DNA of 64,000 nt. It comes from Bacteroidales bacterium (GTDB taxonomy: Bacteria > Bacteroidota > Bacteroidia > Bacteroidales > UBA10428). Location: assembly GCA_016931575.1 (NCBI GenBank), contig JAFGEO010000118.1:79457-143456 (forward strand), in the 5' to 3' direction. Every line of letters begins with the position of its first letter. Position 1 is the stretch's first letter. The notes beneath the pieces are model-generated. The model searched no databases. It was given only the letters and a program-made list of their open reading frames with translations, and was not told the DNA's origin. The position numbers were made by a program, and so were the translations under genes. Shown here piece after piece: positions 37,119-46,231 of this stretch.

Positions 37119-37318
37119 CAAACAAAAACGAATGATATCAATCATCTCCCTAAGGACATAAATGCCATATAAATAACACGTTAGTATTAACTTGTAAGCA
37201 TAGTACGAAAAAATTGCCCATACTGGAAAATATCACGAAGGAATAGCACTTTCAAGTCCTGAAAGAGATACATACGAGTGATTATCCTAATTAGGAATCT
37301 TCGCGGGATACCTGTCAG

Positions 37319-38083
37319 TTAGGTACTGACTGAATTCTGCCTTAACTTGTGCCGATCATTCCAATACAGGATCCAGATAACCGCCAGGAACAACAAGGCA
37401 AGATTAGCTTCTTTGATTTCGGTTGCAGCACGGTTTATCCAATAAGAATGGTTGTTTTCTATCGCCTTTGGGAATCCATAATTTACTATCATAAGGATAC
37501 CCAGCCAAATTGAGGGAATAGGAAGTGCCAGCCAGTTGAGAAAAACGGAGGCTTTTCGTATATACCTGTAAATCAGAGGTATCAGGAAGCAGTATGTGAA
37601 CCAGAATAAGGAAAATATTCGTGCAAGGGAATACCAGACTTCAATTCCGCTTTTGCGCTGATTAGCCTCATCCCGTCCATGAAATACATTCAGATTATGG
37701 ATGTTAATTTCCTGTTGGGCGTTAACTTCGCTGATATAATCCGGGGTTTTTACATGGAAAATTCGCTGCCCCCAGCTTATCTCTTCACCAAAGCAGAAAA
37801 AAAACAATAGCGCAAGTAGTAGATAGAAGTAATTACGCTTCATTTTGAAAGGATAGTTACCCCCGGTTTTTGAAGACTGAAAAAAGGCTGATGCAGCTAT
37901 AATTGTTGCGCCTAGGTACAATATAGCTCCAAAGTATTCAACAAATCCATCTTCCCTTGTCCAGTAGAAAAGGTTCTTCGCATTTAGGAAAAAAAGTACT
38001 GAATAGTTCAGGCTCATGAGCCCTATGAGGGTCATCAGAAAGATTAGCAGACCCCGTTTTGACTTTGTCCAGTTTACATGCAT
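37319..38083 (-). CDS. Polytopic membrane protein of unknown family with E-E-I-S-W-G-Q motif
   Basis: 254 residues with about 6-7 hydrophobic segments. After the third helix comes FFFCFGEEISWGQRIFHVKTP (E100-E101), followed by a polar stretch with histidines (EINIHNLNVFHGRDEANQR). Paired glutamates and histidines at a membrane face look like a metal or catalytic site, but this is not CPBP (which has E-E-x-x-x-R) as far as I can align it. It follows the polysaccharide deacetylase by 19 bases, so it is probably the last gene of the long leftward exopolysaccharide operon. I do not assign a function. Confidence 0.7.
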   Translation of the reverse strand: MHVNWTKSKRGLLIFLMTLIGLMSLNYSVLFFLNAKNLFYWTREDGFVEYFGAILYLGATIIAASAFFQSSKTGGNYPFKMKRNYFYLLLALLFFFCFGEEISWGQRIFHVKTPDYISEVNAQQEINIHNLNVFHGRDEANQRKSGIEVWYSLARIFSLFWFTYCFLIPLIYRYIRKASVFLNWLALPIPSIWLGILMIVNYGFPKAIENNHSYWINRAATEIKEANLALLFLAVIWILYWNDRHKLRQNSVST

Positions 38084-38102
38084 ACTGACAGACTGTAAAA
38101 GA

Positions 38103-39125
38103 TTAAAGAATTTTTTTGAAAGAATTTCTGATGCTCGGAATAAAACCTGAGCATAGCAGGTCGAGAACAGGTTTATTAACTGAGGGATTAATGGTTATTC
38201 TGGGCAAAGCGTGCATACGATTAATGTGTTGGGGAAATATATTGGCAAGCCGGGTCGTTGCAGCAGTTTCGAAATCCAGGTCAGCCATTAGCTTAAAATC
38301 TCTTTCTCCGGCTTCAGTTTTGCTACCAAAGGGATAGGCGAAATGTTTAATCTCGCACTTAAGTTCTTCCTGAATCCGGATTTTAGATGCAAGCGCTTCA
38401 TTTTTAGCCTCTTCAGGTTCCAGCTTTAGGAGAGCCCTGTGTGTTATGGTATGAGCACCAATAGTAACCAGCGGATCGGCACTTAGTCGCCGAAGCTGCT
38501 CCCAATTCATGCTTAATCGACGCTCTTCCGAGAAAGCATCAATCATATACCTGTTGAAAAACCGGATGATTTCTTCACGGGTGCTTGAAATCAGATGACT
38601 TCGAATGGTATAGAATGCTCTTTCTTTCCCGGCATTGCTTGAACAGTCAATGACATCCTGGTCAATCTCCACCTTCTTTTCCCTGATAAGCAGTTCCTCA
38701 AGTAGATACCACCAGATCAATGCTTTATTATCCGGGAAGTCAGTAGTGATGTAAAGTGTAAAAGGGATCTTATGCTTCCGGAAAATGGGATAGGCGATCT
38801 CATAATTATCCAGGTAGCCATCATCAAAGGTGAATATTACAAATTTATTTTTCTTGTGGTTCAGCCGGTCTTTTAGCTGATCAAGTGAAATAAAGTCGTA
38901 TTTTCTTTCCTCAAAATAGGCTATTATTTCTTCAAGTTGTCCGGTACTTATTTCAAGCGTTTCATGATTGTGTATCCTGAATCTGTTTTCCTTTGGAAGA
39001 ACACGATGGAACATTAGTATATGTCCCCATCCCGAATAGAACGGTCTGAAAAGCTCCTGCACCTTAAGTGAAGCAATCATCGGCCCCACAGTCCTTGCCA
39101 CTATTTTTTCATAATACCTGTTCAT
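38103..39125 (-). CDS. Polysaccharide deacetylase (NodB / CE4 family)
   Basis: 340 residues. The NodB core shows KFVIFTFDDGYLDNYEIAYP (catalytic D-D) and TIGAHTITHRALLKL (metal-binding H-x-x-x-H), with the later block IKHFAYPFGSKTEAGERDF. The N-terminal ILMFHRVLPKENRFRIHNHE is typical of the bacterial surface-polysaccharide branch. There is no signal peptide, so it may act on lipid-linked sugars at the inner face of the membrane. It starts two bases after the ATP-grasp gene; removal of an N-acetyl group could expose an amine for that ligase. Confidence 0.9.
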   Translation of the reverse strand: MNRYYEKIVARTVGPMIASLKVQELFRPFYSGWGHILMFHRVLPKENRFRIHNHETLEISTGQLEEIIAYFEERKYDFISLDQLKDRLNHKKNKFVIFTFDDGYLDNYEIAYPIFRKHKIPFTLYITTDFPDNKALIWWYLLEELLIREKKVEIDQDVIDCSSNAGKERAFYTIRSHLISSTREEIIRFFNRYMIDAFSEERRLSMNWEQLRRLSADPLVTIGAHTITHRALLKLEPEEAKNEALASKIRIQEELKCEIKHFAYPFGSKTEAGERDFKLMADLDFETAATTRLANIFPQHINRMHALPRITINPSVNKPVLDLLCSGFIPSIRNSFKKIL

Positions 39126-39127
39126 GC

Positions 39128-40309
39128 TTACTTATGACGGCGAAAATAGCTAAAAATTTTTTGTATGAGAAATACGGGAATACTAAGGAAAACTCCAGGA
39201 TCCTTTTTGTACCAGTAGCGGTACTCTTTTTTGCCCTTCAGGCTTCTGCGCCATTCCCGGAAGGTATGAAGTCTTCTGGCAAAATGCACAAGGGTGCTGG
39301 AAATTTCAGCAAGCTCATCAACGTAAATAACCGGTAGTTTTTTTGGTGGTATGGCTTTTATGTCAGAATCTGTCAGACTGTTATAAGCTATCAGGGGAAT
39401 ATTTATCCCGTTCATCGTGGTAATTATTTCTTGCTGGTTTGTCCGGCCAGCGGTTGGCTCAATAAGGTAATACTTACCATCAGAATCACTTTTTTTGTAC
39501 TCTATTGAGCCCAATCCCCTGTAATTCAGGAGACTAAAAATACGCTTAGTTTCATGTTCGATCCAGTCATCCCCGGCGATAGCGCCGGAAGCCGTACTGC
39601 CTGTCCCAACGGGCCACTGCCTCAGCTTTATGCCATTAAAGGCAGCAAGAGGTTTGCTGTCAGCATCATAATACGTTAGACAGTAATATACATTGAAGTC
39701 TTTACCGGGGATCCACTCCTGTATCAGTAGATGAGTATCTGCAACAATCGACTTCCGGAAGGCCTGGCGGTAATCGTCCATATTACTAAGGAAGAAGGCT
39801 TTAGGCAGATTATGTTGTTTCCATGCAGCCTGACGCAGGAAGGGTTTTAAAATGGCTGGGAAACGGATGTTTGATTCCACATAGCTTTCCGGTGTTTGAT
39901 CATCAATATTCAGGGTTTTAGGGACCAGAATGTTGTGTTTTGCTGCAAACTCATAAAAGCGGTGCTTATCCATCATTATTTCGAGCTTATCCCTGTCTGG
40001 GAAGTTCATCAGAAATTTTTGCTGAAGCAATTCCTGATGTTTAGCATAAAAATTGGCGTAATAATCCGTCGTCAGAAATAAGACTGGCTTTTCGTCCTTC
40101 AGGATGTCAAGGCCAAGCAGTTTTTCCAGAAGTTCTTCCTCATTACGATAAAAATATTTTCTTTCACATAGCCGGGTGCGTGCCTCCGGTATAAAACGGT
40201 CGTTATAAAAGCCGATCGTAGGAATCTTGTAGGGATGTAATGACCTTATGATGCCGTATCCCGAAAATTTCAGATCGAGAATTATACAGTGAACGGGTTT
40301 TGCAGTCAT
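39128..40309 (-). CDS. ATP-grasp carboxylate-amine ligase
   Basis: 393 residues. An N-terminal Rossmann-like pre-ATP-grasp domain (VHCIILDLKFSGYGIIRSL) precedes the ATP-grasp fold. That fold has FPAILKPFLRQAAWKQ (ATP lysine), LLIQEWIPGKDFNVYYCL (hinge) and the metal-site segment YYLIEPTAGRTNQQE. The last has E-P-T-A-G-R in place of the usual E-x-N-x-R. A basic membrane-proximal tail ends the protein (IFSYFRRHK). Such ligases join an amino acid or other acid to an amine through an acyl phosphate. Next to a deacetylase in a polysaccharide locus, aminoacylation of a sugar amine is plausible. Confidence 0.83.
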   Translation of the reverse strand: MTAKPVHCIILDLKFSGYGIIRSLHPYKIPTIGFYNDRFIPEARTRLCERKYFYRNEEELLEKLLGLDILKDEKPVLFLTTDYYANFYAKHQELLQQKFLMNFPDRDKLEIMMDKHRFYEFAAKHNILVPKTLNIDDQTPESYVESNIRFPAILKPFLRQAAWKQHNLPKAFFLSNMDDYRQAFRKSIVADTHLLIQEWIPGKDFNVYYCLTYYDADSKPLAAFNGIKLRQWPVGTGSTASGAIAGDDWIEHETKRIFSLLNYRGLGSIEYKKSDSDGKYYLIEPTAGRTNQQEIITTMNGINIPLIAYNSLTDSDIKAIPPKKLPVIYVDELAEISSTLVHFARRLHTFREWRRSLKGKKEYRYWYKKDPGVFLSIPVFLIQKIFSYFRRHK

Positions 40310-40408
40310 ATCGGACAGGATTAATGAATAGAAATGGATTTAGGCTTTTGTGATATTTTTCAGCACCTTACGCGATTATACAAGTTAAAATATATTCAAC
40401 AGATAGTG

Positions 40409-41527
40409 CTAATTACCATTCGAAATTTTCGCCATTTTTTTGTAAAGTACCTCATATTTTGGGGCAATTACCGTCCATGAGTAAATATTTTTGAGTCTGG
40501 AATGGGCATTATTGGTTTTTTCTAAAGTTTGCTTTTCATCCTTAAAATATTCCGCTAATTTTTCTGAAAGATCCCGGGCATCATTCGAGCGAAAGAAAGT
40601 CACTTCATTTTCAGTAAAAAGCTCCCTGTTTTCTTCGATATCACTACAGATAATAGGTGTTTTCATTGAGGCTGCTTCCAGAAGCATCATTGACATATTC
40701 TCACTGTAGGAAGGGAAGATAAAGAGTCTGGCGTGCCTGAGGTAAGTTAATACCTTAGATTTATCCTTTATCAGGCCCGGAAATTCCACATCCATGCTTT
40801 TGGCCAGGTTAAGGATCTTAGTTTTGTAGGCAGGCATCTGGTTCATATCACCAAGTACGAGGAGCTTCTTTTTGAAGTTGATCATTTTAAGCGCCTCAAG
40901 TAAAAGGTGCAATCCTTTCAGTGGAATGATCCTTCCGGCAGCAAAGAGGAGGTAATCACGATATTCAACTGCCGATTCTGTATGAGGGTTAAGATCAATT
41001 CCATTCGGGATATAATGGAATTCACGTGTGTAACGTTGGGTGAATTTTGTATGTAATGGTTTTCCCACACAGCTAAATTCGTTGGCAAACCTAATAGCAA
41101 TACGTTCATTCAGCCGGAAGAAGAATTTTACATAGCCAGGCCATTTTTCAGCAAGTTGAGGTTGGGCATGAGCAGTGAGCAGTACTTTGTATTTTAACCG
41201 AAGCAGGGGCAGGATGATGGCTCCGTCGGTATGATGAAGATGAATTAGATCATATCTTCCATATACCAGTGCATGGAGCGCTGATTTAAAATAATAGAAA
41301 AAAATATTAAGCTTTTTAATTGGGAACTTGCGGAATACAATCTGGTAGAAACCATCCTGAGGCCCAGGTTTATCGGTATGAGAGCGAACTCCATAGACTG
41401 TAAAACTGAATTTGCCTTTCAGGGAATTAATCAGCCCCTGACCAACAGATGCGGCCCCGCCAAAAGCCGGCAAGCCTTTAAGTCCTATAATTCCTATATG
41501 TATTTTTTCCTGGTCTGGTTTGTCCAT
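40409..41527 (-). CDS. Glycosyltransferase, GT4-like (GT-B fold)
   Basis: 372 residues with the GT-B two-domain plan. The N-terminal GIIGLKGLPAFGGAASVGQGLINSL has the G-G-A-x-x acceptor loop. The C-terminal donor site shows LFAAGRIIPLKGLHLLLEA and FIFPSYSENMSMMLLEAASMKT with the E-x7-E motif. It is retaining, cytoplasmic and sugar specificity is unknown. It is the last of six consecutive glycosyltransferases, five bases after the preceding one. A 99-base gap separates it from the ATP-grasp gene. Confidence 0.9.
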   Translation of the reverse strand: MDKPDQEKIHIGIIGLKGLPAFGGAASVGQGLINSLKGKFSFTVYGVRSHTDKPGPQDGFYQIVFRKFPIKKLNIFFYYFKSALHALVYGRYDLIHLHHTDGAIILPLLRLKYKVLLTAHAQPQLAEKWPGYVKFFFRLNERIAIRFANEFSCVGKPLHTKFTQRYTREFHYIPNGIDLNPHTESAVEYRDYLLFAAGRIIPLKGLHLLLEALKMINFKKKLLVLGDMNQMPAYKTKILNLAKSMDVEFPGLIKDKSKVLTYLRHARLFIFPSYSENMSMMLLEAASMKTPIICSDIEENRELFTENEVTFFRSNDARDLSEKLAEYFKDEKQTLEKTNNAHSRLKNIYSWTVIAPKYEVLYKKMAKISNGN

Positions 41528-41532
41528 GATTT

Positions 41533-42618
41533 TTACTTAATGCTATCAATTAAACTGATGTACTGGTTCTCAATTTTTGTTGTAGAGAATTCGCTGTTTA
41601 GAAGTTCATAGCCTTTAATACCAAATTCAGTTCGTTTGACAGGATCTTCAATCAATTCGTTCAATTTTGCGGCCATTACCTGGAATGCTCCTGGCTTTGT
41701 AATAAAGCCGTTATGCCCATCCCTGACCATGTATTTATTATCACCGACATCAGTGGCTATAACAGGCAGCGAATGCCCCAGCGCTTCCATAATCGAATTT
41801 GAAAAGCCTTCCAGGATGCTTGAGCACAAATAAATATCTGCATCTTCAAGATAGGGATCCACCGATTTCGGCATACGGACAAGTTCGGTGTAGGGCTCAA
41901 GTTCAAGTTCCCGGATCCAGGATCGTAGTTGATCTTCAAGAGGGCCCCAGCCGACAGCAAAATATTTAAGCTTTGTCCGAAGTTTAAAATTATCAAGTAG
42001 AAAACGAATAGCTCTCAGAGAAGTCAGGTAATCTTTATTTGCATTGTAGCGGGAGACCGTTATGATTTTAATGGTTTCTGAAGGTTTACGATGCCTGGGG
42101 GGCGGGATACTGGTATTCGGAAAATTAGTAATTACTATGGATTTTTTTGGAGAGAAACCCTCCGATACCAGCTGCTCTTTGCCAATCTGATTATTAAACA
42201 GAAGGTATTTCATCGTGGTGTGATGCAAGATTTTTATCAGCAACTTCTTTAGCGGGGGCAGTGTGCAATTGCGAACTCCGCCAATAAATTCTATGCGCGT
42301 GAAATATGATACCACGCCGGTTAACAGGTTATCAATGGGCAGGTAGGTAAAAACGATTTTGATATTATTCTTTCGGATGATTCTTTGAAGTTGCCATGCT
42401 CTTCTGAAGAAACTTCCTTTCAGAAATACATAATCGATCTTTTCCTCCTCTGCAAAGCGGAGATTTTTTACATCTGAAGATTTAGCTTTCCCCTGGACGA
42501 TAACAAGTACGGGGTACTTTTTTTTAAGCGATCTGGCAAGCAGCAAGCTTTGTTTTTCCGCACCGCCAACTCCCAGACTTTTGGTTACTATGCCAATACT
42601 TTTATTCATCCTGTGCAT
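41533..42618 (-). CDS. Glycosyltransferase, GT4-like (GT-B fold)
   Basis: 361 residues. The opening KSIGIVTKSLGVGGAEKQSLLLARSL is the classic GT4 glycine-rich acceptor loop. The donor site has IKIITVSRYNANKDYLTSLRAI and IYLCSSILEGFSNSIMEALGHSLPV, with intact E-x7-E. Its start overlaps the upstream glycosyltransferase by 17 bases, which implies translational coupling; a second ATG at 42609 is equally possible. Substrates are unknown. Confidence 0.9.
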   Translation of the reverse strand: MHRMNKSIGIVTKSLGVGGAEKQSLLLARSLKKKYPVLVIVQGKAKSSDVKNLRFAEEEKIDYVFLKGSFFRRAWQLQRIIRKNNIKIVFTYLPIDNLLTGVVSYFTRIEFIGGVRNCTLPPLKKLLIKILHHTTMKYLLFNNQIGKEQLVSEGFSPKKSIVITNFPNTSIPPPRHRKPSETIKIITVSRYNANKDYLTSLRAIRFLLDNFKLRTKLKYFAVGWGPLEDQLRSWIRELELEPYTELVRMPKSVDPYLEDADIYLCSSILEGFSNSIMEALGHSLPVIATDVGDNKYMVRDGHNGFITKPGAFQVMAAKLNELIEDPVKRTEFGIKGYELLNSEFSTTKIENQYISLIDSIK

Positions 42619-43708
42619 TCAGTTCTTTAAACAGGTCAAGAAATGCTTTGAACATAATATCGATCGTGAAGGCATGAAGGACCTTTTCCTTTCCTCTCTT
42701 ACCAAACAGTTGACGTAATTCTTCATTGGCCAGCAGAAAGGTGATTTTTGATTCCAGTTCCTGCGGATTTGATGGACGTATTATGAAGCCTGAATAGTGA
42801 TTGTCAATGATTTCAGGGGTCCCCCCACCGGATGAGGCGATTACTGGTTTTTCCATGGCCATGTATTCAATAATAGAGTTGGAAATGCCTTCCCGGTGTA
42901 TCAAAGGATTAGACATTAAAATACCGATATCAAAAATGTTAATGATTTCTTCAACCTGGCTCTGTCTCCCGGTGAATTGAATCAGCTCGCGGTATTCCTG
43001 TGGTACCCGGCTTTTTTCCTTTTCCAGATTTTGACCATCCCCAATCGCTATGAAGGTTATATCATCTCTTTTACTGCATATCGAAAGTGCTGTACTGATG
43101 AATGTATGGTAGTCTTTTCGGGGATGAAAAGCACCGACCATACCCACAACGAATTTTGTTTTAATGCCGAATTTCTGACGTATTTCTGAAGGAATGGTTT
43201 CCACCTCAAAACGATCCAGGTGAACACCATTATAAATGACGCAGGATCTGAAGACCGGAGTAGGATACTTTTCAATACCGGCGAAGGAGTTAGCCATGAC
43301 GATATCTGAGAAAGGAAAGGTGAGTTTGGAACGTATCCAGTTTTTACTGAAAACTTTACATATGCCATTCTGAATCATATAGTTCACAAATTTTACCTTT
43401 TTGTTCATGACGAAGGGAAGGGCATAGACAGAAGGCATGGTTCCCCATGATAGGATGATGTCAGGCTTATAGGTGTTAATGATTTTTCGGAGTTTTAAAA
43501 ATACGGTTGGGTCTTTCTTTATTCTTCTTTTCAGAATGTGGAACCTAACACTGAGGTTCTTTGATTCCTCATATTGGTTCATATTCTTAAACAAAACCAC
43601 TTCATTTACGATCTCATCGCAACTTTCAGAAGCCTTCAGAAATTCTATCAGTTGTCTTTCCTTTCCTCCTCCTCTCAGGCTGTCAATCAGATGCAGTACG
43701 CTAATCAT
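42602..43708 (-). CDS. Glycosyltransferase, GT4-like (GT-B fold)
   Basis: 368 residues. The N-terminus ISVLHLIDSLRGGGKERQLIEFL carries the acceptor loop. The C-terminal half has FVVGMVGAFHPRKDYHTFI and IGILMSNPLIHREGISNSIIE, with E-x7-E, then YMAMEKPVIASSGGGTPEII. It resembles GT4 enzymes of capsule loci that transfer hexoses or N-acetylhexosamines. It begins three bases after the preceding gene ends. Confidence 0.9.
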   Translation of the reverse strand: MISVLHLIDSLRGGGKERQLIEFLKASESCDEIVNEVVLFKNMNQYEESKNLSVRFHILKRRIKKDPTVFLKLRKIINTYKPDIILSWGTMPSVYALPFVMNKKVKFVNYMIQNGICKVFSKNWIRSKLTFPFSDIVMANSFAGIEKYPTPVFRSCVIYNGVHLDRFEVETIPSEIRQKFGIKTKFVVGMVGAFHPRKDYHTFISTALSICSKRDDITFIAIGDGQNLEKEKSRVPQEYRELIQFTGRQSQVEEIINIFDIGILMSNPLIHREGISNSIIEYMAMEKPVIASSGGGTPEIIDNHYSGFIIRPSNPQELESKITFLLANEELRQLFGKRGKEKVLHAFTIDIMFKAFLDLFKELNAQDE

Positions 43709-43711
43709 CAG

Positions 43712-44872
43712 TTAAGATTTTTGGTAGTTAATAGTCCTGTCGTATTCACAGATAAGTTTATCAGACAGGGAGTTCCAGGACTTTTCCCCTGAAAAGTACT
43801 CCTTTTCGATATTTTGATACAGTTTCTCTCTGAGGTCAGGTTCAGTTAGCAGACGTTTCAGACCATGATACAATTCATCAGCTTGTTTTGGATTCACGAG
43901 AAGGCCCGTTTTTTCATGCTCAATTACCTCAGGGATTGCTCCGACATTGGTTGCAATAATTGCCTTCCTGAATGCAAGGGCTGTCATGATCACACCACTC
44001 TGTGTTGCATCCGTATAGGGACAGGCAATAATTTCGGAAGATTGGATGTATTTTACCATTTCTTCATTGGGAATGAAACGATTGATGAAGGTAATACCAG
44101 CATTTCTATAGTGTTTTGTATCGAACCAGTAGTTCCCTTTCCCCAGAATCCATACTTGCAGACCTGGTATCTCTTTTTTTAGTCTGACGGCCGCATCACA
44201 CAGGTAGTTAATACCCTTGTATGGCGAGATCCTTCCAAAGAACAGGATGCTCTGAGGGATAGGCTCCACAGTATTGGAAGAATAATTTGTATAGACATCA
44301 TAGATCCCCAGACTGGAATGGATTAGTTTTTCCTTTTTGAGTCTGAAGGTTTCCATAAACTGGGAATCGTTCATATGATTTAGCAGAAGGATCTTATTCG
44401 CTTTCCGGATCACAAGTTTCTTCAGATAGTGTTTTTTTCTTTTAAACTCCCCGGAATGAAAAGTCGGATCGTGAATGGTCTGAATGCGGGGAGTTCTCAT
44501 AAAAAGCAGCCCGATATGTGGCAATGAGATATTTCCTCCAAAATGGATGATATCCGGCTTTGTTCGCAGAGCAAATTTTACTATTGATACAGCTTGCATG
44601 AACTTGCCAAAAAGTGAGGTCTTTTTACGATGCTGGAAAAACGATTTCGAGTAATCAATATATTCATGGAAGAATGAGGGGAGGTATTCACTGACCTCGG
44701 AAAAAGCAAATATTCCCTCCGGAAGCTCCTTCTCCAAATGTAGAATGGTGGACTGATAGGAGTTTTTATGCAGGTCACAGATATAGGTAAGCTCAACTTT
44801 CCCAGCAAGGCTTTTTAACAGCTCAAGATCGAGATCCATAAAGAAGCTTGTTGAGAAATAGAGTACTTTCAT
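43712..44872 (-). CDS. Glycosyltransferase, GT4-like with T-Q-S-G-V donor loop
   Basis: 386 residues of GT-B type. The N-terminal strand VLYFSTSFFMDLDLELLKSL lacks the usual glycine-rich loop. The donor domain has SILFFGRISPYKGINYLCDA and IIACPYTDATQSGVIMTALAF, then KAIIATNVGAIPEVIEH. The first glutamate of E-x7-E is replaced by the T-Q-S-G-V loop found in a GT4 subgroup, so donor preference probably differs from its neighbours. It is an internal operon gene with 33 bases to the upstream gene. Confidence 0.87.
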   Translation of the reverse strand: MKVLYFSTSFFMDLDLELLKSLAGKVELTYICDLHKNSYQSTILHLEKELPEGIFAFSEVSEYLPSFFHEYIDYSKSFFQHRKKTSLFGKFMQAVSIVKFALRTKPDIIHFGGNISLPHIGLLFMRTPRIQTIHDPTFHSGEFKRKKHYLKKLVIRKANKILLLNHMNDSQFMETFRLKKEKLIHSSLGIYDVYTNYSSNTVEPIPQSILFFGRISPYKGINYLCDAAVRLKKEIPGLQVWILGKGNYWFDTKHYRNAGITFINRFIPNEEMVKYIQSSEIIACPYTDATQSGVIMTALAFRKAIIATNVGAIPEVIEHEKTGLLVNPKQADELYHGLKRLLTEPDLREKLYQNIEKEYFSGEKSWNSLSDKLICEYDRTINYQKS

Positions 44873-44905
44873 ACTAATAGTAATATTTTGGTTATAGTTT
44901 TTTAA

Positions 44906-46231
44906 TTATTTTTTTAGCTGAATGAGTGCATCCTGAAATCTTCCTTTTACCTGTGTTTTTTCATGCTTATGTTCGGCCAGATGAATAGCATTTTTTGAAT
45001 ATTGTTCCCGAAGTTCCTGGTTCTCTATTATTTCCTTTAGACGGGTTGAGAGGGCAGGGATACTATTCTCGTTCACCGTGAATGCCCAATGGTACCTTGA
45101 GGCATATTGATAGAGTGCTGTAGATTGATGGGCAAATACAAGGATTGGTGTTCCGCAAATCATATATTCAGGGGCTTTGGTTGGCATTGACAGGTGAATG
45201 TAATCCAGGTTCTTTTTATCGAAGTCCATGGGCAGAACCAGGAGATCAGCAGCTGAGAAAAGGAAGGGGAGATCATTATATTCGGCAAAATCATTCCGGA
45301 CAATATGTTTTGCCTGAGAGATGAATTCTTCGAATTTTTGAGGAATCTTTTTGCATTGAATCTGCATTTCAACCCTGATTCCTTTTTCTCCAATGTCCTC
45401 CACCGCTTTCATGACGGTAAAGAGAGATTCGGATGTGCCTGGCCCAATGCGGCCTGCATAAAGGATCTTAAAATTGTCGGAGAAGGTCCAGCTGGTTTTT
45501 TGTCCCTGTTTCCAGAAATCAAGGTCCACATAGTTATGAAAAGGAATAAATTCATGTCCATAGCGCTCCTTATATTCCTCGCTCATGGTTTCGCAAATAC
45601 TCATCAGGAGTTTTGACTGGCTAAGGATGTGACGCAGATCTCTTTTTAGTTTGTGATTCCAGTAAAGGTGCGAGAGTCCCGGTTCATTTGCCACTTTAGG
45701 CCAGTCGTCCATGAAATGGATGACGAGGGGGATATCCCTCTGACGGACCAGCTCCTTAACAAAGGGTACCAGCCAGGGATTTAGAAGCTGGGTATAAATG
45801 ATATCAGGGGAGTTTTTATCGAGCCAGTCCAGGAGTTTGTTGCTAAGCTTGAGAGGAAAGAGAAAATGATAAATGCCGGCTGCCCTTACCAGGTACTCAA
45901 TGCCTTGTTTCAGAAAACGGTTGTACCTGGATTTCCTGGGGGTGTACTGTCTGAAGTCATCGATCTTTTTCTGTGGGGAGAGCTCAACCTCACCGGATTG
46001 ATACTTTGGCTGGAAGATATTCAGGGGCCATGGGCGTTTCGTTTCATCATAGCCTATTCTGTAATATCTGCTGCATATTTCCAGACCTTCTTTCTCAATA
46101 TGCAGGTTGACAACAGATAGCTTATCCTTTGGCCATCCTTCGAGGAGGTTGAAAAGGGTAATGCCACCCCCATCACTTTTATTCAGGTAGCTCCCAAGGA
46201 TTATTAGATTTGGATATTCAGCTTTTTTCAT
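44906..46231 (-). CDS. Glycosyltransferase, GT4-like (GT-B fold), larger variant
   Basis: 441 residues. The start NLIILGSYLNKSDGGGITLFNLLEGW contains a G-G-G acceptor loop. The C-terminal domain has FKILYAGRIGPGTSESLFTV, FSAADLLVLPMDFDKKNLDY and HLSMPTKAPEYMICGTPILV. The S-x-P-T-K-x-x-E-Y block replaces the E-x7-E motif and is usual in one GT4 branch. Its start overlaps the upstream glycosyltransferase by 14 bases. Confidence 0.88.
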   Translation of the reverse strand: MKKAEYPNLIILGSYLNKSDGGGITLFNLLEGWPKDKLSVVNLHIEKEGLEICSRYYRIGYDETKRPWPLNIFQPKYQSGEVELSPQKKIDDFRQYTPRKSRYNRFLKQGIEYLVRAAGIYHFLFPLKLSNKLLDWLDKNSPDIIYTQLLNPWLVPFVKELVRQRDIPLVIHFMDDWPKVANEPGLSHLYWNHKLKRDLRHILSQSKLLMSICETMSEEYKERYGHEFIPFHNYVDLDFWKQGQKTSWTFSDNFKILYAGRIGPGTSESLFTVMKAVEDIGEKGIRVEMQIQCKKIPQKFEEFISQAKHIVRNDFAEYNDLPFLFSAADLLVLPMDFDKKNLDYIHLSMPTKAPEYMICGTPILVFAHQSTALYQYASRYHWAFTVNENSIPALSTRLKEIIENQELREQYSKNAIHLAEHKHEKTQVKGRFQDALIQLKK

